Numbered from the stretch's first letter, positions 26,875 through 37,862 are shown. The stretch is 64,000 nt of DNA from Mycobacterium lentiflavum (GCF_022374895.2 NZ_CP092423.2:3162001-3226000), one strand, 5' to 3'. The notes: generated by a model not told the origin, from the sequence alone. Numbers and translations are program-made.

Positions 26875-27270
26875 ATGCCCGGCGAAACCGGCCCGCAGCT
26901 TGCCGAGGTGCTGCAGCACACGCAGGAAGTTATCTCGGCACTCGATGACAGTCAGTACCGCACGATCAACAAATCCTTTACCGCCACAGACGAGACCGCG
27001 ACGGTCAGGGTAACCGTAAACGGAGCGCGCTGGCTAACCGGTCTACATATCGAGCACGGCCTGCTGCGACTGGGCGCCGACACGGTGAAGCAGCGCATCA
27101 ACGAGGCCCTGCACAAGGCGCAGGAGGCGGCCGTCGAAACCGCCGAATCCGAGGAGGACATGTTCGAGCAAACGATCACTGCGCTCAGCACTGCGCTCCA
27201 GCAGCATCTCGGAGATCTCCCGGGTGCGAACGGAGGGCTCTCGGCTTCGAAGGAAAGTGACCCGAACTGA
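26875..27270 (+). CDS. EspL-like YbaB/EbfC-family protein
   Basis: A 131-residue protein with the YbaB/EbfC fold. FTATDETATVRVTVNGARWL, TGLHIEHGLLRLGADTV and RINEALHKAQEAA closely follow EspL (Rv3880c) as remembered: FRATDEAETVEVTINGHQWLTGL, LGAEAV and RVNEALHNAQAAA. EspL is a cytoplasmic ESX-1 factor that stabilises EspE, EspF and EspH. The ATG at 26875 follows AAGGA. Here the gene faces away from the espA-C-D-like operon, an arrangement I do not recall from M. tuberculosis. Confidence 0.8.
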   Translation: MPGETGPQLAEVLQHTQEVISALDDSQYRTINKSFTATDETATVRVTVNGARWLTGLHIEHGLLRLGADTVKQRINEALHKAQEAAVETAESEEDMFEQTITALSTALQQHLGDLPGANGGLSASKESDPN

Positions 27271-27420
27271 AGCGAGCAGCCCGGACGCGCCGCTAGTTCG
27301 TCAACCGGTCCCAGCCGAATCGTCGCGCAATAATCCGGCGACTTCCGATGAGATTAGGCGTCAAGTCCTGAACCGCTTCCACATCTGTTCAATTTCCAGC
27401 AGCCAGCTTTGGAGTTCCCC

Positions 27421-27426
27421 TAGCGT
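27421..27426 (+). promoter_or_regulatory. Candidate -10 element of a leaderless promoter
   Basis: TAGCGT (TANNNT) lies exactly six bases before the ATG of the DUF2834 gene, so transcription would start on the start codon. No ribosome-binding site is present. Confidence 0.45.
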
Positions 27427-27432
27427 GTGTCC

Positions 27433-27891
27433 ATGACAACGACCGAGACGGTTCAACCCGCATCGATGCCCCTCGCTCGCAAAATGTTGTGCGCCGTGTA
27501 CGCGCTCATCGCGCTCCTGGCGCTTATTGCGACATGGAGCCAGACCGTCGCTTACACACACAGCGGCGCCGCCTTCTTCGGCACCTTCTGGCAGGACACC
27601 AAGGTCAATGCTGCGTCGCGCAACATCACCGCCGACGCGCTCATGCTCAGCATGTCCGTCGTCATCCTTATCGTTGTCGAAGCGAGGAAATACGGAGTGC
27701 GATTCGTCTGGCTCTATATTGTCGGCGGAGTCTTCGTCGCCATCAGTGTGACGGTCCCGCTTTTCCTTATCGCTCGCGAAATTCGAATCGGCGCTGCAGA
27801 ACCTCCGCGGCTTCGCCCGTTCGATGTAATCCTGCTGCTTGTGTCAGGCTCTGGTGCTCTAGCCCTCACTACCTGGGTCGACATGGGCTGA
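27433..27891 (+). CDS. DUF2834 family membrane protein
   Basis: A protein of about 152 residues with four predicted membrane helices. The DUF2834 pattern shows in FFGTFWQDTKVNAASRNITADAL, VVEARKYGVRFVWLYIVG and ISVTVPLFLIAREI. The function of the family is unknown. The ATG at 27433 is preferred over the GTG six bases upstream because it is correctly spaced from a TAGCGT hexamer for leaderless transcription. Confidence 0.75.
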   Translation: MTTTETVQPASMPLARKMLCAVYALIALLALIATWSQTVAYTHSGAAFFGTFWQDTKVNAASRNITADALMLSMSVVILIVVEARKYGVRFVWLYIVGGVFVAISVTVPLFLIAREIRIGAAEPPRLRPFDVILLLVSGSGALALTTWVDMG

Positions 27892-28221
27892 ATTTGCCCT
27901 CCGGGTCTTTCGGCGAATCGCCTGTCATCGGGTGCACAAGCTGAGGTACGGTCGGCGACGCCGTGCCGCGTGAGCAGCGTCAACCGCGTCGTCGCGACAC
28001 AGTTGATTGGGCAGATGCAATTGCCGTCGTCAACTGGTAACCCTGCATATTCCCACCGTAGGCGCGGTGACCACCTGTGCCCAGCCTGCGAACAGGGGAT
28101 AGGTGAGTGTCGGGATGACATATCGGTATAGGCGCAAACGCCTGTGTCCGAGTGCTCGACGTGGTTTTCGCGACAGCGGCGCGGGGCTCTGAGCTAATCA
28201 GGCCCCGCGGCCACGTCTGAA
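27892..28221. other. Gene-free stretch between convergent genes, with a small hairpin
   Basis: About 330 bp between the DUF2834 gene and the P450, with no convincing frame. AGGCG-CAAA-CGCCT at 28130-28143 can form a 5-bp stem with a 4-base loop, a weak terminator candidate with no T-run. Confidence 0.4.
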
Positions 28222-29355
28222 TTAGGTTGGTTTGCAGCGCTGCCGGGGTGTTCGTTGTCGAGGTGTCAGTCGAATTTGCAGGCGTGAGTGGTCAAGCGTC
28301 AAGGGCAGCGGTGTGTGTGGGTTGAGGTCGAGGCCGGTAGCCGCGAGGCTGCGCTCGCTCAGTAATGCTGTCAGTACGACGGCGCCGAGTTGCAGCGCAA
28401 GGTCGGCTCCGGGACATCCTTGCGGGCCGTGACTGAAGAAGTTGAATGACCAAGAGGATTTAGCGGATCCTTCGGTCCAGGCGGTGGGATTGAAGTGGTC
28501 GGCCTCGGGGAACCGGCTGGTGTCGCGGTGGTTAAAGGTGTTGACGATCATGACTTGTGTTGCTTCGGGAACTGTCGCGCCATCCCACTCAGTAGCCCGA
28601 GTTAGGGTTCGTGCCAGTACGGGTGTGCTGGGCCATAGGCGCATCGCTTCGGATAGGCAGCCGATGAGGTAGTCGTGACTAGTTTGTTGGTCGATGCCGT
28701 TCTGCGCCTTCGCGAGAATGGCGGGGTGAGCGGCTAGCAGTGCTAGGCAACGCCAGAGGTTGATGGCCAGGGTGTCACCCATCGCGAACATCGAGTGAAT
28801 GACTTGATGGGTCGGATGAGTTATGTCGCTGGCGGGTGCCGCGACGAATTGTCCGACCAAACTGTTGGCTGCTGCGGCTTGTACGTAGCGGTCCAGTGCG
28901 GCTAGGAATGTGCTGAAGAGCTTGGGGTCTCCCTTGCCGGGGGGGTTGGCTTTAGTCATAAGCGTCGCCAGTTGTGCCGAGATTTGTTCGTCGTCGGTAG
29001 CGTTGTCGCCGAGGATGATCCGCCGCGAAATGCGTTGTATTGCAGCGTGAAACTGTGGCCAGTCAAGGTTGTCGGGGATAGACAGGGCTTCCTCGTGAGC
29101 GACGGTGTCGCATCGGTTCGCGATCGCGCCGCTGCCGGTGGCGCGCGTCAGGACGGCGTCGGTGAATCGGCGGCGGTCGGACCAATGGCTGCCTCGGGAT
29201 ATGGTCAGGGCGTGCGGCTGAAATTTGTTCATCCCTGAGAGCTTGGGTTCGGGGTCGGATGCGAATGGCTCTGGCGCGTGGGAGAGAGCGAAGCGGATCT
29301 GATCGGGGCCAAAGACGACTGTGGAGGCGTGCAGGAAGGCGGCTTTGTGGCCCAT
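28222..29355 (-). CDS. Cytochrome P450 with a shortened N-terminus
   Basis: A 377-residue P450. Markers are the C-helix-like SHWSDRRRF, ExxR in LSEAMRLWP, a PERF-like TSRFPEADHFNP and the haem-Cys loop FFSHGPQGCPGADLAL. P450s hydroxylate hydrophobic substrates with O2 and ferredoxin electrons. The N-terminal region before the C helix has only about 55 residues, against roughly 80-100 normally. In-frame sequence continues 5' (PPLSSPVGNLMG) but meets a stop about 40 codons up, so the gene may be truncated. The I-helix is poorly conserved (MFAMGDTLAINL, lacking AGxxT). The tail carries a small TPRQR duplication. It may be divergent or decaying. Confidence 0.72.
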   Translation of the reverse strand: MGHKAAFLHASTVVFGPDQIRFALSHAPEPFASDPEPKLSGMNKFQPHALTISRGSHWSDRRRFTDAVLTRATGSGAIANRCDTVAHEEALSIPDNLDWPQFHAAIQRISRRIILGDNATDDEQISAQLATLMTKANPPGKGDPKLFSTFLAALDRYVQAAAANSLVGQFVAAPASDITHPTHQVIHSMFAMGDTLAINLWRCLALLAAHPAILAKAQNGIDQQTSHDYLIGCLSEAMRLWPSTPVLARTLTRATEWDGATVPEATQVMIVNTFNHRDTSRFPEADHFNPTAWTEGSAKSSWSFNFFSHGPQGCPGADLALQLGAVVLTALLSERSLAATGLDLNPHTPLPLTLDHSRLQIRLTPRQRTPRQRCKPT

Positions 29356-29991
29356 CAGGTTTCCTACTGGAGACGATAGCGGCGGTCGTCGTCGTGCCGT
29401 GGTGCATTGACGGTGGCTTGGATGTGGCTGAGCAGCGCATGTCGTGCGGGCTTGGCTTCAGGGACTGGTAGTGATTGCTCCGGACTGCTCGTGGTAGGTG
29501 ATGCGGTCGTTGCCGATACTGTCACGTAGTTGACGGCAGTCGGCGACGAAGATGTCGCGGACGCACTAGAGGATACGACGACGTTTAGTTGACATAATGT
29601 CGCTTATCGGCATAAACCGTTACGAGTTGCATCGAGTGAACGCGCTCGCACCTGTTGACGATTGGCCCATCTGCGTACTTCTCGGCAACTGTTCCGGCGC
29701 CTCCAGTCCCGAACGAGCCGTACCTTTCAATCACTTAGTGAATGATTCGGGTGTTAGGTGAAATCTTGAGCGAGCCGCGATCGCCCAGCGCCATGGCCGG
29801 TAGCCCACACCCTGCCGCGCCCTGCCGGGTCGTGCGCAATACGTCACTGTGACGAATTGTATTGAGGCGGCGGGGTTTTGTCCCGGGTTCGGTCGATCGT
29901 CTATACGATCTCGGATGGTTGTCGACATGGCTGACGAGTTGCCGGTTCATCCCGCAAGGTTTGAGCTCGAGACCTTCATCGTCGGCACCGC
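29356..29991. other. Gene-free stretch of about 640 bp
   Basis: No convincing gene. Minus-strand frames near 29460-29580 read DIFVADCRQLRDSIGNDRI before a stop, possibly the remnant of a lost gene. TTGACA at 29589-29594 begins an AT-rich patch with a GACATAATGTC palindrome (29591-29601), perhaps a promoter with no gene left behind it. Confidence 0.35.
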
Positions 29992-30714
29992 TTAAGCCGG
30001 TAGCTGGGTCGCGACCCCGGCAAGCACCGTGTTCAGCCCATTCTCGAATTGAGTCTCCACGGGTGGATGTTTAGCCTCCTGCACGATCCGGACCAGCGTC
30101 GGATAGTTCCCGGTTGCGAGCATGCGCCGCAGATACGGCCAGGACGCCACCTGCCAGGCACTCTCGTCGAGCCCGGAATCCTGTTCGGAGCGCAGCTCAT
30201 GGTGTTCGCTTTGCAGCGCACCCGTCACGTACGCGAGCACCGTGCGGTAGGCATGCAGCACCACTTCGATGCTGTCGAAACTACGGCTCAACGCGGCGAA
30301 CACTTCCTCACGATGGGCAAACGCATAGGGACCAAACTGGGGCCGACCACCTAGCAAACCGACGAACCAGCAGTGGGTGCGGCTGGCCGCCCGGATCCGA
30401 TGGGCGACCTCGGTGAGCACCTCGCGCCACCCACCCGGTAACGGTCCCTCGATCTCGCCCCAAATTTCGTCGACCATGAGCTGTAGCAACTCGTCCTTGG
30501 TCGCAACATAGCCGTAGAGCCGCATAGGGCCGACGCCCAGCGTGGCGGCAACCTTACGCAGCGACACCTCGGCGAGGCCGTACTCGTCGGCCAAGGCGAT
30601 CGCGGCCGCCACAATGGCGTCTCGGCTCAGCGGTGTCGGCGCCGGCCGGACCACCGGCTCGGGCCGCTCCCAGACCGCCATCGGGTGCAGGCCGTTCTCC
30701 GGTTTCGCTGCCAT
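29992..30714 (-). CDS. TetR family repressor with TetR_C_1-type ligand domain
   Basis: The product has about 240 residues. The helix-turn-helix is EYGLAEVSLRKVAATLGVGPMRLYGYVATKDELL, followed by a C-terminal domain of the tetracycline-repressor type (MVDEIWGEI onwards). The ATG at 30714 (AAKPENGLHP) has an AGAAGGG site upstream. The longer frame from 30768 would run into the operator, so it is rejected. The gene diverges from an FAD monooxygenase gene with a near-perfect 15-bp-arm palindrome between them, the classic layout of a TetR that represses itself and its neighbour. The inducer may be the substrate of that monooxygenase. Confidence 0.87.
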   Translation of the reverse strand: MAAKPENGLHPMAVWERPEPVVRPAPTPLSRDAIVAAAIALADEYGLAEVSLRKVAATLGVGPMRLYGYVATKDELLQLMVDEIWGEIEGPLPGGWREVLTEVAHRIRAASRTHCWFVGLLGGRPQFGPYAFAHREEVFAALSRSFDSIEVVLHAYRTVLAYVTGALQSEHHELRSEQDSGLDESAWQVASWPYLRRMLATGNYPTLVRIVQEAKHPPVETQFENGLNTVLAGVATQLPA

Positions 30715-30748
30715 TATCCCAACCCTTCTGGAGATACACCCTATCAAT

Positions 30749-30781
30749 CGATACACTGTATATTGCATATACAGCGTATCG
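30749..30781. promoter_or_regulatory. Near-perfect 33-bp palindromic operator
   Basis: The left arm CGATACACTGTATAT (30749-30763), spacer TGC and right arm ATATACAGCGTATCG (30767-30781) match at 14 of 15 pairs. It sits between the TetR start and the monooxygenase start and abuts the monooxygenase ribosome-binding site (AAGGAGAAG), so a bound repressor would block transcription. Confidence 0.75.
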
Positions 30782-30792
30782 AAGGAGAAGGT

Positions 30793-32769
30793 GTGAGCGA
30801 TTCCGTGTTGGTGGTCGGCGGCGGCCCGACGGGCCTATCGGCCGCCTTGTTTTTAGCCTGCCGCGAAGTGCCCGTAGTGCTGGTAGAGAAGCATATAGGC
30901 AGCTCACCGCATCCCCGGGCCGTCGGCTGGACTCCACGCACCATGGAACTGTTCGCCGCGGTGGGGATCCACATCCCCGAGGCCGATGTCGCGGCGAGCA
31001 AGCCCCGCCGAGTCCGGGTCGAAACGCTGTCCGGGCCGTGGCAGGAAGAACAACCGTGGACGCCGAACGGCGGAACGCCGAGCACCCGATTCTCCCCGCA
31101 CACAAATGCCCGCATGTCGCAGGACGAACTCGAACCCCTGCTCCGCCGACGCGCCGCCGAACTCGGCGTCGACCTTCGGATGGGTACCACCCTCATCAAT
31201 TTCGACCAGGATCCCGCCGGGGTGTGCGCCCGACTGCGCGGTCCCGACGGCGCCGAGGCGACACTGCGCGCGTCGTACCTGGTGGCCGCCGACGGCGCCA
31301 GCAGTCGGATCCGGGAGGCACTGGGCATCGAGCGCAGCGGCCGCGGAGCACTGCGGGCAATGCGCAGCGTGCTTTTTCGCGCTGAGATCCCAGACGAGCT
31401 ACGTACTCGCATCGAGGAAGCGCGCGCCAACGCGATCGTGCAATTTTCGGTGCAGCAGCCCAACTTCGGCGGCCTGCTCGCTCAATACCCCGACGGGCGG
31501 TTCATCCTCATGTTCGACGACGACGTCGAGCGTGACGACGCCACGCTGATCGGCTTCGTGCGACGTGCCCTCGGTGTCGGGGACGTGCCGGTCGAGCTTG
31601 TCGCCACCGGCCGGTGGGACGTCAGCGGGCTGATCGCCGACCGATTCTCATCTGGACGCATCTTTCTGGCCGGCGACGCCGCGCACGCATTGCCACCCAA
31701 CCGAGGTGGCTACGGAGCCAACACCGGTATCGACGATGCGAACAACCTGGCCTGGAAGCTGGCGTCAGTGCTGCACGAGAAGTCGACCGCCGCCCTGTTG
31801 GACAGCTACGACGCCGAGCGCCGTCCCATCGCGTGGCTGCGCCACCAGCAGATCTTCGCCCGCCCCGACCACGCTTACGGCGCCATCGGCGAGGGGGAAA
31901 TCCTTGACGACGACGCGATGGAGTTCGGCCAGCTCTACCGCTCCTCGGCGATCATTGGGGCCGGCGCCGACCTCCCGCCGGCCCGCCGCCCCAACGAGTG
32001 GGCGGGACAGCCAGGTACCCGGGCGCCGCATGTCTGGTTGACCCGCTTGGGCGAGCGGCTCTCGACGCTGGATCTGTTCCAGCGCGACTGGGTACTGCTG
32101 ACCAAGGAGCCGCGCTGGCGGCAAGCCGCAGCTGGGCTGGGCATCACTTGCACGGTGATCGGCGCCGACGTGACGGATGACGGCGCCTTCCCAACGGCCT
32201 ACGGGCTGGGCCCGACTGGCGCGACGCTCATCCGCCCCGACGGCTACATCGCCTGGCGCACAACAGAAATCCCGGTTGCCCCGGAAACCGCGCTGCGTGA
32301 GGCGTTCAGCCGGGTCGCCTCACTGGCGTCGCAGCCCTCACTCGAGCAGCGACTGGAACGGCTCGAAGCTGTGGTCACGATCCAGCAGCTGATGGCCCGG
32401 TACGCGCTCGCGGTGGACGCCGGCTGGAACGGTCGTGGCGTCGACGTCGCGCAGCTGCCGCACATCTTCGCCGAGGACGCCACTTGGAACGCGCCCGCCA
32501 TGAATATCAGCGTTACCGGGTTGGACGCGATCATCGACAGCGTGCGCAAAGAAACTGCGGCACAAACATTTTCAATGCACAGCTTCACCAACCCGATCAT
32601 TGACGTGTACGGAAACCGCGCGTTTGGCCGCTGGCGGATGTCGGTCGTGGGAAAGTCCGACAGTGACACCCGCCAGGCGTTTCTTGCGATGGATCTCACC
32701 TATGTCCGCACTGGCGCAGGCTGGCGCATCCGCTCAGTCGACGTCGCCCCGGGGACAATGATGGCCTGA
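30793..32769 (+). CDS. FAD aromatic monooxygenase fused to thioredoxin-like and SnoaL-like domains
   Basis: The protein has about 658 residues. The N-terminal FAD fold has VLVVGGGPTGLSAALFLA, the DG motif VAADGASSRIR and the GD motif FLAGDAAHALPP followed by GGYGANTGIDDA, as in PheA/TfdB and rifampicin-type hydroxylases. A thioredoxin-like C-terminal module follows (RDWVLLTKEP to LIRPDGYIAWRT). After it comes an extra ~130-residue SnoaL/NTF2-like domain (IQQLMARYALAVDAG, IFAEDATWNAP and YVRTGAGWRIRSVDV). The GTG at 30793 follows AAGGAG. It probably hydroxylates an aromatic or polyketide-like compound. The SnoaL fusion is unusual. Confidence 0.85.
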   Translation: MSDSVLVVGGGPTGLSAALFLACREVPVVLVEKHIGSSPHPRAVGWTPRTMELFAAVGIHIPEADVAASKPRRVRVETLSGPWQEEQPWTPNGGTPSTRFSPHTNARMSQDELEPLLRRRAAELGVDLRMGTTLINFDQDPAGVCARLRGPDGAEATLRASYLVAADGASSRIREALGIERSGRGALRAMRSVLFRAEIPDELRTRIEEARANAIVQFSVQQPNFGGLLAQYPDGRFILMFDDDVERDDATLIGFVRRALGVGDVPVELVATGRWDVSGLIADRFSSGRIFLAGDAAHALPPNRGGYGANTGIDDANNLAWKLASVLHEKSTAALLDSYDAERRPIAWLRHQQIFARPDHAYGAIGEGEILDDDAMEFGQLYRSSAIIGAGADLPPARRPNEWAGQPGTRAPHVWLTRLGERLSTLDLFQRDWVLLTKEPRWRQAAAGLGITCTVIGADVTDDGAFPTAYGLGPTGATLIRPDGYIAWRTTEIPVAPETALREAFSRVASLASQPSLEQRLERLEAVVTIQQLMARYALAVDAGWNGRGVDVAQLPHIFAEDATWNAPAMNISVTGLDAIIDSVRKETAAQTFSMHSFTNPIIDVYGNRAFGRWRMSVVGKSDSDTRQAFLAMDLTYVRTGAGWRIRSVDVAPGTMMA

Positions 32770-33709
32770 TGCTCATGGACTGGCTACCTCGGATTGCACT
32801 TCATCCAGCATTGCCCGACCTGGCTCGACGGCGGAGTCGCTAAACCACCGCCGCCGACGTTCTGTCTTCGGCTACCAGACGTTGGCCCAATTTGCTGCCA
32901 GCCGTGCCCACCGATGACCGACTCTCATTCGCCGTTGACCGGTTCGCGGGGTCCGTTCATATCCGTTCGAAGCGTTGGCTGACGGTGCTGCGTGATTCGA
33001 TCGCATTCGAGATCGGCTACGCCTACGGGGCTCCGACGCCGCGACCTGGACATGCTCGATCTGACCGGCTTGGGCCGAATCCGCATGTGCTGGCCTACGG
33101 CAACTACGGCACTTCTACAGTGCGCTGAACCCAAGGAACCAAGCGTTCGGGACCACGGCGACGAACAGTGCAAACTGTCACCCGAATTCGACTGGGCCGT
33201 CAAGCTTCTGCGTAACTGGTGCGACGAAGGCGGTCAGTTTTTCAGCACCGCCGAGCGCTCCCCCGCGTTGTGGCCCAGCCACGTCGGTTGCAAGCGCCGA
33301 GGCTGAACTTTACAGCGCGGCCGATGCCAGCGTTGCGTGGTTGAAGAGACCGCCAGTAGATTGATACCGACCACGAAACCGGCCCGATCGCAGCGCAACT
33401 GCGAGTCATCGTCGACGCGGATCCCTCGAATCTCACGTACGGGCTGTTCTGCGTGGACTCGTTCGCCACCCAACGCTCACCCGCGAAGTATTGACCAGCT
33501 GCCGGCCAGCCGAACCACCCAATTACATGCGCAGCCTGCTCGGGCGGGGGCCGAGCACGGCGCCCTTCCGTCACGTGACGAGAGGCTAGCCGGATTCCAG
33601 ACTGAACCGCTCAGCATCGGATCACTACCGCAGAACACCGAAAGACCGCGCTCGCTTCATCAGTATTTCGCGGCTACCGCCGCCGCAGGTCTAGCGACGC
33701 CGCACGGGG
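32770..33709. other. Gene-poor stretch of about 940 bp
   Basis: Open frames on both strands are short, lack ribosome-binding sites and show no family motif. A plus-strand stretch near 33040-33100 reads DLDMLDLTGLGRI, faintly like a STAS domain strand, but the frame is too degraded to call. Probably remnants of lost genes. Confidence 0.4.
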
Positions 33710-35851
<2,142 letters not shown>

Positions 35852-35909
35852 GATGTTTTCCTTTCGGTTCGCGATCCGTGTGGTGCGGGCCGCGGGTAGG
35901 TGGCCGTGA

Positions 35910-37055
35910 CTAGCGGCGGGTCAGGCTGCGAGCGATGACGAGTCGTTGAATCTGGTTGGTGCCTTCGAAGATCTGCATGATCTTCGCTTCGCGCATGTAG
36001 CGCTCGACGCGGTAGTCGCGGGTGTAGCCGGCGCCGCCGAAGACCTGAACAGCGTCGGTGGTGACCTTCATCGCCGCGTCGGTCGCGATGAGTTTGGCGA
36101 TACTGGCCTGGGTCGAATATGGCAAGCCGGCGTCATGGCGCCGGGCGGCGTGCAGGTAGGTGGCGCGAGCGGATTCCACGGCGGCGGCCATGTCGGCCAG
36201 CAGGAATCCCAATCCTTGGTGCTCAATGATTCTGCGGCCGAACGTGGTTCGCTGGCTGGCGTAGCTGACGGCCGCATCGAGTGCGGCCTGGGCGAGTCCG
36301 GTCGCGCATGCCGCGATGCCCAGGCGCCCGGTATCCAGGGCGCTGAACGCAATCTGCAGGCCTTGGCCCTCTGCGCCTATGCGGCGCTCCTCCGGTAATT
36401 GCACGTCGTCGTAGGCCGCGGTCGTGGTCGGTACCGCATGCAGGCCCATCTTGGCTTCGGGGCTGCCGAAACTGAGGCCTTCGATACCGGAGGGCACCAG
36501 AAAACACGAGATCGTGCCGCCGGTGTCCCCACCGGTACGGGCGAACAGGGTGTAGAAGTCAGCGATGCCGCCGTGGGTGATCCAGGCCTTGGATCCCGAG
36601 ATGCGGTACCAGCCGCCGACGCGAACGGCTTTGCACGTCAACGCCGCTGGGTCGGATCCGGCCTGGGATTCCGAGAGGCTGTAGGCGCCGACCTGCGATC
36701 CGCCGAGCATGTCGGGCAGCCAGGCGTTCTTCTGCTCTTCGGTGCCGAACGCGATCAGCGGGTGACAGGACAGGCTGTGCACGCTTACCGCGACCGCGAC
36801 TGCGGCCCAGTGCGCCGCGAGCTCTTCGAGTACCTGTAGATACACCTCGTAGGGTTGCTCACCGCCGCCCCACTGTTCGGGGTAGGGCAGGCTCAGCAGC
36901 CCCGCGGCGCCCAAGGTGCCGAACACCTCGTAGGGATAGGTCTCCTTGGCTTCGTGGTCATCGACGATCGGGTCCAGCGTCTTGGCGCCGATGTCGCGGG
37001 CCAGCTCGATGAGCGCCTGCGCCTCCTGGGTGGGCAGTATGCGGTCAACGGCCAC
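35910..37055 (-). CDS. Acyl-CoA dehydrogenase
   Basis: A 381-residue FAD enzyme of normal family length. It contains [18 protein letters not shown] and [12 protein letters not shown] (FAD/substrate region), [21 protein letters not shown], and the catalytic base Glu in [11 protein letters not shown]. It introduces the first double bond in beta-oxidation. The GTG start follows AGGAG. The gene heads a four-gene operon and faces a TetR gene across an operator-like inverted repeat, so it is probably repressed by that TetR until an acyl-CoA appears. Confidence 0.9.
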   Translation of the reverse strand: MAVDRILPTQEAQALIELARDIGAKTLDPIVDDHEAKETYPYEVFGTLGAAGLLSLPYPEQWGGGEQPYEVYLQVLEELAAHWAAVAVAVSVHSLSCHPLIAFGTEEQKNAWLPDMLGGSQVGAYSLSESQAGSDPAALTCKAVRVGGWYRISGSKAWITHGGIADFYTLFARTGGDTGGTISCFLVPSGIEGLSFGSPEAKMGLHAVPTTTAAYDDVQLPEERRIGAEGQGLQIAFSALDTGRLGIAACATGLAQAALDAAVSYASQRTTFGRRIIEHQGLGFLLADMAAAVESARATYLHAARRHDAGLPYSTQASIAKLIATDAAMKVTTDAVQVFGGAGYTRDYRVERYMREAKIMQIFEGTNQIQRLVIARSLTRR

Positions 37056-37082
37056 CGGGCACTCCTAACGATACGCCGAATA

Positions 37083-37106
37083 GTACTGCATTACATTTAT
37101 CAGTAC
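37083..37106. promoter_or_regulatory. Inverted repeat in the acyl-CoA dehydrogenase/TetR divergent promoter
   Basis: GTACTG (37083-37088) and CAGTAC (37101-37106) are separated by 12 bp. A further CAGTAC copy at 37135-37140 overlaps the TetR -10. The left arm overlaps a TACTAT -10-like hexamer for the acyl-CoA dehydrogenase. This fits binding by the adjacent TetR. Confidence 0.5.
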
Positions 37107-37137
37107 AGATGGGAGGGTACCGTACGGGGCGTCGCAG

Positions 37138-37143
37138 TACTAT
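37138..37143 (+). promoter_or_regulatory. Leaderless -10 element of the TetR gene
   Basis: TACTAT lies exactly six bases before the GTG at 37150, placing the transcription start on the start codon. It overlaps the third CAGTAC copy, so self-repression is likely. Confidence 0.5.
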
Positions 37144-37149
37144 CGAGGA

Positions 37150-37734
37150 GTGAGCCGTTCCACAACCCCGACATTCGGGACACAGCGGCGTGCGGCGTTG
37201 TTCGATGAGCTCGTAACGCTGGTGCTGGGTGAGGGTTTTGCGCACTTGACATTGGATGACATCGCTGCGCGGTTGCGGTGTTCGAAGTCGACGCTTTACA
37301 CCCTGGCTGACAGCAAAGAGCAGCTGGTACGTGCGGCCACGGTGTTGTTTTTCCGGCGAGCTACCGACGACGTGGAGGCCACCGTCGCCGGGGTGCGTGG
37401 AGCGCGCGCGCAGATCAGTGCGTATTTGTCGGCGGTCGGTACCGCTCTGGACGCGGCCTCGGATCAGTTCATGGCCGACCTGGACGGATTCGCCCCCGCG
37501 CGCGAGGTATACGAGACGAACACCGCGCTGGCCGCCCGGCGTGTGCAGGAGCTGATCGCCGCCGGGGTGGCCGACGGTGAGTTCCGCGACGTGCATGCCG
37601 CGTTCGCCGCCGATCTGGCGGCCACGATGATGGTGCGCATTCAGCAGCGCAGGGTGCGCGCCAGCACCGGTCTCGACGACGCCAGCGCCTACCGCGAACT
37701 CGCCGCCATCCTGACCGCCGGGATCAATGCCTGA
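37150..37734 (+). CDS. TetR family regulator of the acyl-CoA dehydrogenase operon
   Basis: A 194-residue protein with an N-terminal TetR helix-turn-helix (EGFAHLTLDDIAARLRCSKSTLYTLADSKEQLV) and a compact helical ligand domain. It diverges from the acyl-CoA dehydrogenase operon, sharing the CAGTAC inverted repeats, and precedes the PHA synthase gene in the same direction by about 130 bp. Ligand and targets are inferred from position only. Acyl-CoA ligands are common in such contexts. The GTG start is supported by a TACTAT leaderless promoter rather than by a ribosome-binding site. Confidence 0.87.
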   Translation: MSRSTTPTFGTQRRAALFDELVTLVLGEGFAHLTLDDIAARLRCSKSTLYTLADSKEQLVRAATVLFFRRATDDVEATVAGVRGARAQISAYLSAVGTALDAASDQFMADLDGFAPAREVYETNTALAARRVQELIAAGVADGEFRDVHAAFAADLAATMMVRIQQRRVRASTGLDDASAYRELAAILTAGINA

Positions 37735-37850
37735 CACGGTGGCAAGCGTGGCGCGGGTGCGCCGGGTTTGCAGTGACTATGCGCCAAAAATGCCCACTCG
37801 GGGGACATGGTTACGGCAAATGGGCGGTCCCCGAGGGCCGGTGCGCTTCC

Positions 37851-37856
37851 TAGCGT
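37851..37856 (+). promoter_or_regulatory. Leaderless -10 element of the PHA synthase gene
   Basis: TAGCGT is separated by exactly six bases from the ATG at 37863. It is identical to the hexamer before the DUF2834 gene. The AAAGG next to the ATG is too close to act as a normal ribosome-binding site. Confidence 0.5.
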
Positions 37857-37862
37857 AAAGGC

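Noticed and set aside
30715..30768. Longer start for the TetR at 29992-30714
   Set aside because: It would put coding sequence inside the palindromic operator. The ATG at 30714 has a normal ribosome-binding site.
32794..33709. Several short open frames, including a STAS-like stretch DLDMLDLTGLGRI
   Set aside because: No ribosome-binding sites, no consistent frame and no second domain motif; too weak to call a gene or a named pseudogene.
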